From assembly GCA_016718655.1 (NCBI GenBank), contig JADKCV010000037.1:1-33086 (forward strand): a stretch of 33,086 bases of DNA. The letters run 5' to 3'. The notes beneath the pieces were generated by a model. The model searched no databases. It saw only the letters and a list, made by a program, of their open reading frames with translations, and was not told the origin of the DNA. Each line of letters starts with the position of its first letter. The stretch's first letter is position 1. Origin of the DNA: Flavobacteriales bacterium (GTDB taxonomy: Bacteria; Bacteroidota; Bacteroidia; Flavobacteriales_F; PHOS-HE28). This document shows positions 15,731 through 21,508 of this stretch, in pieces. The position numbers and the translations under genes were made by a program.

Positions 15731-16120
15731 CTACTCCTTGAGGGTGGAAATGGTCACGGTGATGATGGTGGCTGCGATGAGCAAAATGAAGAGCGACATA
15801 TACACGCCATCTTGAAGGCGGGTTTTGTCATACATTATACCGACTACAAGGGCGAGGACAGCAGCAACTACTCGGAGCACCTTCATCCAAGTGTTGCTGT
15901 GATGGGGGCGTAAACCTCGGCGAAGCACTTCTTGTGCGTCATCGACCATGCTTCGAGTCACTTCCGGTGTACCCTGTGTCGCCTTTCGGCCGGCCTCGAT
16001 TCTGTTCGCTTCTTCAATTACATCCGATGCATACTTCAGTGTGACTTCACTTAGCCGATCCTTCGCATTCCCACTGAATCCCGTCAGGTCTTGATCGGGT
16101 ATTTGAAGGTTCAGTGGCAT
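15731..16120 (-). CDS. small membrane protein paired with the HEPN protein
   Basis: 129 aa. A soluble, charged N-terminus of about 75 residues includes SEVTLKYASDVIEEANRIEA and PEVTRSMVDDAQEVLRRG; two membrane helices follow (VLRVVAAVLALVVGIMY and YMSLFILLIAATIITVTI). The N-terminal pattern of alternating hydrophobic helix and DA-x(n)-R reminds one of a histone-fold half, but this is a weak resemblance. The gene starts an operon with the HEPN gene (5-bp gap), and a perfect -7 box lies upstream. It could be the sensor, anchor or antitoxin partner. No known family. Confidence 0.6.
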   Translation of the reverse strand: MPLNLQIPDQDLTGFSGNAKDRLSEVTLKYASDVIEEANRIEAGRKATQGTPEVTRSMVDDAQEVLRRGLRPHHSNTWMKVLRVVAAVLALVVGIMYDKTRLQDGVYMSLFILLIAATIITVTISTLKE

Positions 16121-16144
16121 TTCGGCTCGTGCGCAGCGTTATGA

Positions 16145-16152
16145 CAAATGTA
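16145..16152 (-). promoter_or_regulatory. -7 promoter box of the membrane/HEPN operon
   Basis: Minus-strand sequence TACATTTG, a perfect match to TAnnTTTG, 24 bp before the start codon at 16120. It points away from the DHFR-family fragment promoter at 16173-16180, so the two are divergent. Confidence 0.5.
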
Positions 16153-16164
16153 GACGACCTCATT

Positions 16165-16249
16165 AAAGCGCCCAACTTTGATTCAAAACATTCCCCCCAT
16201 GCCCCGCCTCATCGTCCACGGCTTCACCATCTCGCTCAGCGGCCGTTAA
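16165..16249 (+). pseudogene. promoter and 5' end of a dihydrofolate-reductase-family gene, fragment 2
   Basis: Repeats the leader AAAGCGCCCAACTTTGAT (16165-16182) and the start MPRLIVHGFTISLSG, which ends at TAA 16247-16249 after 16 codons. It is nearly the same as fragment 1 over the first about 40 bases of coding sequence and then diverges. CAACTTTG at 16173-16180 is a -7-like box. In both copies a minus-strand accessory gene starts 30-45 bp to the left, so the arrangement [gene leftward - DHFR start rightward] occurs twice in tandem. Confidence 0.7.
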
Positions 16250-16281
16250 CTACGGAACTAATCAAATGCTGAAGCAAGGGC

Positions 16282-17370
16282 TTACCTTATCGACTCTCGG
16301 CTTGGGTCGGACTCTGGAGTTCGCGAGTCAGGCGTCTCACTGACTGGCTCTAAAGCGGATACATGCTCGTGGCTAATGTGAGCACTGGCCCACAACATGC
16401 CGTTGTACGCATCGAGCATGTACAATAGGTCCCGCACCGCCTTCAATACCTCGTCAAGCTCATCTCGACTGAGCGAAGTGCTACTACCATGCACTGTTCT
16501 ATTGCGATAGTTAACGCCCTTTTTCAATACATTCAACAGCGTTGGAGGAAAGCCGGTTTTCTTTCCAATGAAATGTGCCTTTGTTTTTATTGTCGGCATC
16601 AATTCTCTAAGCATCTTCTCTAATGGTGGTGAAGGAAGAGTTTCCAGCAACCATTGGGTCTGTGGAAGGTTATGGGCAACGAATTCCTTCCATCCCGTCT
16701 CGGCTGCAGCAATAGCCATTACTAACGCACTACGCGGGTTATCCCTCATTTGAGACCAAGCTTCAAGAAGGAGATGATGACCAAGAGGTTCATTTACTCC
16801 TTGCTCTACGTAATGCTTGATCCGATCGATCTCATCGTCTTTCATCCACCGCGGTTCGGCACATCCCGCGTTAATATCGAATCGTATCTCACCAGGAGGG
16901 ACCATCCAAGTTGTACAGTCTCGCGACCACCGCAATGCCGAACCGAAGCGAATAGGATTATGCGGAGAAGTGAGGCCCCTGTTCCACCGGATGTTATGTA
17001 GCGTGCTTCTGATGCACCCATCTAGCTCATTTCTTACTTCAACGAGTATAACCATGATCCCGTCAGGCACTTTTTTGTCCATTGCATCGAACAGCACCTC
17101 CTCTCGTACGAAAGTGTGTCGCTCGGTCATTGCGACACAGAGCAGGTCCCCATTCCTGCTTCCTTTGGTCAGTTCGGCTTCTTCCAACTTGCGCAATGAA
17201 ATTGTAACGCAACCCTTTGGGCGCTGAAGCTCGAGTCGTAGACTATCCCGCTCACCGAGTTGGATCGCTTTGACTGTGTAGTCAAGTTTGAAGTACATGA
17301 GAGCCAATTTGTGTTGACAGGAGTGTCGAATACCAACGTCCATACCTCGTGTCTGTAAAGTTATGTCCAC
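16282..17370 (-). CDS. HEPN-domain protein of unknown function
   Basis: 362 aa from a GTG at 17370; ATGs at 17343 and 17298 are alternatives and no ribosome site decides. Residues 1-170 form an uncharacterised N-terminal domain with strands. Residues 195-325 are helical: LLLEAWSQMRDNPRSALVMA, AAAETGWKEFVAHNLP, then VNYRNRTVHG. Arg-289, Asn-290 and His-294 make the HEPN R-N-x3-H motif, and the layout with the earlier helix (ExG-x-E type) fits HEPN proteins such as the ApeA/abortive-infection type. It has no transmembrane helix. It lies behind the second DHFR-family fragment and is separate from the membrane/HEPN operon but in the same orientation. Confidence 0.6.
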   Translation of the reverse strand: MDITLQTRGMDVGIRHSCQHKLALMYFKLDYTVKAIQLGERDSLRLELQRPKGCVTISLRKLEEAELTKGSRNGDLLCVAMTERHTFVREEVLFDAMDKKVPDGIMVILVEVRNELDGCIRSTLHNIRWNRGLTSPHNPIRFGSALRWSRDCTTWMVPPGEIRFDINAGCAEPRWMKDDEIDRIKHYVEQGVNEPLGHHLLLEAWSQMRDNPRSALVMAIAAAETGWKEFVAHNLPQTQWLLETLPSPPLEKMLRELMPTIKTKAHFIGKKTGFPPTLLNVLKKGVNYRNRTVHGSSTSLSRDELDEVLKAVRDLLYMLDAYNGMLWASAHISHEHVSALEPVSETPDSRTPESDPSRESIR

Positions 17371-17467
17371 CGGATTAGGGGGGTCTGGTGCGATAAGAAA
17401 TTATGGAATACCGCCGCTCCCAACGAGCTGGAATCTACACCCCAGCTACCATCTCAACCTCCCAAAC

Positions 17468-17500
17468 GAACAAGCCCCGGGACCAGTCCGGGGCTTGTTC
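17468..17500. terminator. strong hairpin downstream of the 17520 gene
   Basis: GAACAAGCCCCGG (17468-17480) pairs perfectly with CCGGGGCTTGTTC (17488-17500) around a 7-nt loop. It follows the minus-strand stop at 17520 by about 20 bp and is most likely its intrinsic terminator. The minus-strand tail has only a few T. Confidence 0.75.
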
Positions 17501-17519
17501 AATTCACAGGGTTGGGTGC

Positions 17520-18200
17520 TTACGCCGCCTTCGCCTCATCATCCTTCTTCGCGCTGCCGCTGTTCACGATCATGCGCGCATCGAAGTACTCCTGGAAAAA
17601 GTCAGCGTTGCTCTCCTCGAACTCCGGCATCATCTTGTCCATCCGGTTGTTCAGGATCTTCATGCTGTCCTTCACCAGCGCATTGATCTCCGCCGTAGCG
17701 CCTTTCCGCACCGTCAGCGCAGCGCGGGGCGAGCCCACGGTGGCCGTGTATGCGTCGATCGCAGCCTGCTGGGTGCTCAGGTCGGCAGGCAGTAGTCCGT
17801 AGGCGGCCAGCGTGGCCGTCAGCGGATTCGCCAGGTCGTGGATGTTCTGACACGTCTGCGCGATGATCGCATCACGCGTCTGCATCAGCTCGCTCCGGCT
17901 GTAATCCACCTTGTCCCGCAGCACCACGTCCCCCTCGTCCTCAGCATAGGCGAACATCGCCTGCGCAATGCTCAGCGTCCGCTTCACCATCACCTCCTTC
18001 TTGAAGCGTTTGTCCAGTGCGACACCTTTCAGGCTGGTCTCCTGCTTCTGTGTCGCGTCCTCAATACTACCCACATTGAGCTTCAATTCATCGTGGGCGT
18101 TCTTGAACGGGACCAATCCCGTCCAAACTGCAACATGCTTGGCAAGCACCTGCAGCAGGGCATAGAACATGCTCATTTTGTCTTCGTTCTGCTTGTTCAT
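17520..18200 (-). CDS. conserved hypothetical helical protein
   Basis: 226 aa, soluble, all-helical by composition, with no signal peptide: KNAHDELKLNVGSIEDATQK, ALDKRFKKEVMVKRTLSIAQ, NALVKDSMKILNNRMDKMMP. Similar proteins of about 200-230 aa are common in Bacteroidota and unnamed. It carries no catalytic motif I can identify. It is a single gene, with a terminator hairpin at 17468-17500 and an odd-centred palindrome at 18249-18263 upstream. Start at ATG 18200 is the first in frame. Confidence 0.6.
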   Translation of the reverse strand: MNKQNEDKMSMFYALLQVLAKHVAVWTGLVPFKNAHDELKLNVGSIEDATQKQETSLKGVALDKRFKKEVMVKRTLSIAQAMFAYAEDEGDVVLRDKVDYSRSELMQTRDAIIAQTCQNIHDLANPLTATLAAYGLLPADLSTQQAAIDAYTATVGSPRAALTVRKGATAEINALVKDSMKILNNRMDKMMPEFEESNADFFQEYFDARMIVNSGSAKKDDEAKAA

Positions 18201-18248
18201 GTCAATGCCGTGTTTGTGGCAGGCATTGGAACGGAACTGAACTTCCTA

Positions 18249-18263
18249 TAGTTACGGTAACTA
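18249..18263. promoter_or_regulatory. inverted repeat, possible operator
   Basis: TAGTTAC-G-GTAACTA, perfect 7-bp arms around one base, about 50 bp upstream of the start at 18200. A site for a dimeric regulator is possible. Confidence 0.35.
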
Positions 18264-18373
18264 CAAGAAAAGATGTCTATTTCAGCAATGACAAGGGGTT
18301 CAGAGCGTCCTGTGAAGCTAACGTAGCCCTGGACCCCTTGCTCAGATCACCTAAGGACACATTTCAACAGCCT

Positions 18374-18583
18374 TTCCAACACCTCACACATCCATTCCGG
18401 AACATTAAAATCCCGTTCCAGCCCCTCGTACTGCGATCATGGCAGCTCACAGAGCAGTTCCGACACCTCGAACATCCTATCCGGAACCGTGCACCTCCAT
18501 TCCGGCACCTACACCTCGCATTCCGGCGCTCGAAGCGAGCATTCCGGAACTCCATCCGCCACTTCCGGCACCTCAAACCACCC
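18374..18583. repeat. degenerate 21-bp minisatellite, about ten units
   Basis: The motif TTCCGG or TTCC(A/G)(A/G) recurs exactly every 21 bp at 18374, 18395, 18416, 18437 (weak), 18458, 18479, 18500, 18521, 18542 and 18563; the best units read TTCCGGCACCT or TTCCGGAAC. In the plus frame from 18338 to 18598 it translates to an 86-aa heptad repeat (FRHLEHP, IRNRAPP, FRHLHLA, FRNSIRH). No start context or partner supports coding, so it is listed as a repeat; 21 bp is also two helical turns. Confidence 0.85.
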
Positions 18584-18677
18584 AAATGCATCCAATAACT
18601 GCAATTCCGTCAGCCACGGTATCAATTGCGACCACTACCATACACGTTACCATAAGTCACCCACAAGGCCCAGCCCT

Positions 18678-19020
18678 GAACCCCTCCCTTCGGGCCACTG
18701 ACCACCGACCACGAACCTCTGACCTACCAGCCAGGAACCCCAAGCCAGGGCAACCCACCGGCCACCCCACCCAGAGCCATTGAACCAAGCCGCTCAAACC
18801 ACTGAACCTCTCCCTTCGGGCCACTGACCGCCGACCACGGACCTCTGACCTACCAGCCAGGAAACCCCAAGCCAGAGGAACCCGCCGGCCACCCCACCCA
18901 GATCCACTGAAACCAAGCAGCTCAGACCACTGAACCCCTCCCTTCGGGCCTCGGACCACCGACCACTGGCCTCCGGCCACCAGCCCAAGCCGGAACCTGC
19001 CTACCGGCCACCAGCCCCAC
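18678..19020. repeat. tandem repeat with units of 126-128 bp
   Basis: Units begin GAACC(C/T)CTCCCTTCGGGCC at 18678, 18804 and 18932, the last one cut short near 19020. Within each unit the triplet-rich run CACTGACCACCGACCACG recurs as a subrepeat, and CCAGCCAGGAA and CACCCCACCCAGA are shared. Both strands give only low-complexity frames, so it appears non-coding. It is unrelated to the 21-bp repeat in front. From 19021 to 19267 I see no gene, only a TAACTTCG box at 19238-19245 before the DUF433 gene. Confidence 0.85.
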
Positions 19021-19267
19021 TTGCTACTGGTGATCACGCGCAGGATGCCGGTGAGCCCGAGAGTGACTTTTCAAATATCCGCCCCCAAACTGTAAAAGCT
19101 CCTCCCGCTTTTCAAATTCTGGACAGGTTGGCCATCAAACAACCATCAAACAAAATATGCCTTGATCCTCAGATGGTTAACTTGAAAGCTCTCCCCCATA
19201 GGAGACTTGCCATCAAGCAACGCGCCCGTCTTTGATCCCCTAACTTCGTGTCGTTCAACCCTCCACC

Positions 19268-19498
19268 ATGGACTACCGCAAGATCATCACCATCGAGCCG
19301 GGCAAACGCAGTGGCAAGCCGTGCATCCGGGGCATGCGCATCACCGTCGGTGATGTGCTGGGCTACCTGGCCTCGGGCATGACGCACGCGGAGATCCTGG
19401 AGGACTTCGATGAACTGACCGAGGAGGACATCCGCGCCTGCCTGGCCTATGCTGCAGACCGCGAGCGTTTCACCTCCATCGTGCCATCGGCCGCGTGA
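19268..19498 (+). CDS. DUF433 antitoxin
   Basis: 76 aa: YRKIITIEPGKRSGKPCIRG and MRITVGDVLGYLASGMTHAE, then LEDFDELTEEDIRACLAYAA, all typical of DUF433 (VapB-like, winged-helix antitoxin). It binds DNA and neutralises the PIN-like toxin usually encoded just after it. Here the toxin start (GTG 19495) overlaps the stop TGA 19496-19498. Self-repression is expected from the family, but no operator was found beyond a TAACTTCG box about 22 bp before the ATG. Confidence 0.85.
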   Translation: MDYRKIITIEPGKRSGKPCIRGMRITVGDVLGYLASGMTHAEILEDFDELTEEDIRACLAYAADRERFTSIVPSAA

Positions 19499-19825
19499 AG
19501 TTCCTGATCGACGAGAACCTGTCCGACAAGCTGGTGGCCCGGCTCGATGCCGACTTTCCCGGAACGCAACACGTCAAGCATGTTCTGATGAGCGCGAAGT
19601 CGGATGCTGATCTTTGGGAACTCGCGAAGCGAAGGCTTCATCATCCTTACGCAGGACGATGACTTCGTTGAGATGAGCGCATTGCGCGGCACACCACCGA
19701 AGGTTGTGCATTTGTCCATGGGCAACCATACGACCAAGGAATGGTTGGCCATCATCCAAGCGAACGCGTTGGTCATAGGACAGTTCGAGCGCGACGCAGA
19801 AGTTGGCTTGCTGGTGATCAAGTGA
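19495..19825 (+). pseudogene. DUF5615 PIN-like toxin, frameshifted near 19620-19632
   Basis: VKFLIDENLSDKLVARLDAD carries the conserved DEN of the PIN-like DUF5615 domain and continues through ADLWELAK. The rest of the domain (GFIILTQDDDFVEMSALRGT with its acidic cluster, PPKVVHLSMGN, then NALVIGQF) is in another frame. One base would join them into about 110 aa, the normal family size. Such proteins are presumed RNases. With the break the toxin would be inactive, while the antitoxin stays intact. A sequence error is an alternative. Confidence 0.8.
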
Positions 19826-19850
19826 TCGATCCATATCAAGTTGGAGAGCC

Positions 19851-20213
19851 ATGAAGCCCGCGACCAACAACGAACGCGTCTACCGCATGGCCTTCGCCAG
19901 TGTTTACCCGCACTACGTCACCAAGGTGGAGAAGAAGGGCCGCACCAAGGAAGAGCTGCACACCGTGATCCACTGGCTCACGGGCTACACGGAGAAAGGC
20001 CTCGCCAAAGTGATCGCCGACAAGACCGACTTCGAGACCTTCTTCGCCAAGGCGCCACGCATGCACCCGAACGCACACATGATCACGGGCATGATCTGCG
20101 GCTACCGCATCGAAGAGATCGAGGACCCGATCATGCGGCAGGTGCGCTACATGGACAAGCTGGTGGATGAGCTGGCCAAGGGCAGGGCGATGGAGAAGAT
20201 CCTGCGGGTCTGA
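19851..20213 (+). CDS. DUF2200 protein
   Basis: 120 aa: NERVYRMAFASVYPHYVTKV, KKGRTKEELHTVIHWLTGYT, FFAKAPRMHPNAHMITGMIC and RYMDKLVDELAKGRAMEKIL match the highly conserved DUF2200 family, which is small, soluble and widespread in bacteria without a known function. It lies 25 bp after the broken toxin and before the convergent permease operon. Full length. Confidence 0.9.
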   Translation: MKPATNNERVYRMAFASVYPHYVTKVEKKGRTKEELHTVIHWLTGYTEKGLAKVIADKTDFETFFAKAPRMHPNAHMITGMICGYRIEEIEDPIMRQVRYMDKLVDELAKGRAMEKILRV

Positions 20214-20257
20214 ACGAATAGGAGCGAGCCACACGGTGGGCGCCCGTAGAAATTCAT

Positions 20258-21508
20258 CTAAGGTGCCACCACCGTAGGCCCGGTAACCAGCGCCGCGATG
20301 GTGAAGCCCATGAGCAGCAGTGTGAACAAGATGGCCAGTACAGGGATCACCGGCACACGACCGATCTGCATCGGTATACGATAGGGGCGTACAAGATCGG
20401 GTTGCCGGATGCGCAAAACGATGGCGGAGAGGTTCACCAGCATGAAGGTGAGGAAGATGCTCGCCGTAGCAATGCGTGCCACGATCGCGATGTCACCGAT
20501 CAATGCAAAGGCAGCGGCGATCAACGCGATCAGCACCAATGCGGCCACCGGTGTCCGCTGCGGTGAAAGGCGACCCAACCAACGCAACGGCCCCAACTCG
20601 CGGCCCATGAAAGCAAGTACGCGGGAGCTGCCCATCAGGTTCGTGAGCAGCGTATTGCTCGTGGAGAACAACGCGGCCACGCCCACCACCACCAACCCCA
20701 CGCGCCCCCAGCGCCCGCCCACGATGGCTGCCAGTGGAGCAGGTTCGTCGGCCAGTTGCTGCCAGGGCATGGCGCTCACCACCAGCATCGCCAACGTCAC
20801 ATACACCACCAGCACGATGCCGTTGGACATGAACAGCGCGCGGGGGATGTTCCGTTCCGGCGATCGCGTCTCCTCGGCCAGTTTCACGATGTCCTCGAAG
20901 CCCATGTAGGCGAAGAAGCTCAGCGCGGCCGCGAAGAACAAGCCGTTGACCTTCCCATCAGGCAACGCGAGCAGGTCCACCGAACCCACGTGTGGGAAGG
21001 CTACGACACCCACCGCCACAAGCCCGAGGATCTCCACCACCGTGAGCACGATATTCACCGTGCTCGACGCTTGGATACCCCGGATGTTCACCAGCAAGAG
21101 GAACCCGATGATGCCCAACGCCACCGGCAACAAGGGCAGGTCCACCAGTTCTGTGAAATACCCCGCGAAGCCCAGCGATACCGTGGCCGCACTGATGACA
21201 CCGTTCAACGCGATCAACAGCCCCACACCGGTTCCGGCGCGCTGCCCGAAGGCCTTCTGCGCATAGACATATTCGCCGCCCGACCGCGGGAAGGCGGCAC
21301 TCAATTCGGCATAGGAGAACGCCGTGAGGAAGGCGGTGAACGAGGCGATCAGGAAGGCCAGCCAGGTCAGGTTGCCCGCTTCGCCAGCCACCTTGCCGAT
21401 GAGCGTGTAGATGCCGGCACCCAGGATGGAACCCACACCGAAGAAGATGACGTGCCCCGGTCCCAGTGCGCGGTGTAGCGCATTCCCGTCGGTCGCGTCA
21501 GGCGGCAT
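20258..21508 (-). CDS. APC-family amino-acid permease
   Basis: 416 aa with about twelve hydrophobic helices. The N-terminus shows the APC signature GVGSILGAGIYTLIGKVAGE (GxGxGIF-type), followed by SYAELSAAFPRSGGEYVYAQ; FEDIVKLAEETRSPERNIPR is the conserved loop after helix 6. Members take up amino acids by proton symport. The start overlaps the glycosyltransferase stop by 11 bp, so it is the last gene of the GH130-GT-permease operon. Its link to carbohydrate genes is odd and may be only co-transcription. Substrate not predictable. Confidence 0.9.
   Translation of the reverse strand: MPPDATDGNALHRALGPGHVIFFGVGSILGAGIYTLIGKVAGEAGNLTWLAFLIASFTAFLTAFSYAELSAAFPRSGGEYVYAQKAFGQRAGTGVGLLIALNGVISAATVSLGFAGYFTELVDLPLLPVALGIIGFLLLVNIRGIQASSTVNIVLTVVEILGLVAVGVVAFPHVGSVDLLALPDGKVNGLFFAAALSFFAYMGFEDIVKLAEETRSPERNIPRALFMSNGIVLVVYVTLAMLVVSAMPWQQLADEPAPLAAIVGGRWGRVGLVVVGVAALFSTSNTLLTNLMGSSRVLAFMGRELGPLRWLGRLSPQRTPVAALVLIALIAAAFALIGDIAIVARIATASIFLTFMLVNLSAIVLRIRQPDLVRPYRIPMQIGRVPVIPVLAILFTLLLMGFTIAALVTGPTVVAP

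Noticed and set aside
16130..16250. GTTATG and GTTAAC near the cassette ends, suggesting integron attC sites
   Set aside because: No paired RYYYAAC and GTTRRRY boxes, no imperfect palindrome of attC type and no integron integrase; the sites do not recur at other cassettes.
18374..18583. CRISPR-like or protein-coding array at the 21-bp repeat
   Set aside because: There are no distinct spacers; the 86-codon frame lacks start context and neighbours, so it was left as a repeat.
18657..19037. Minus-strand 126-codon frame rich in Gly, Trp and Arg
   Set aside because: It is a translation of the 126-bp tandem repeat with low complexity and no start signal.
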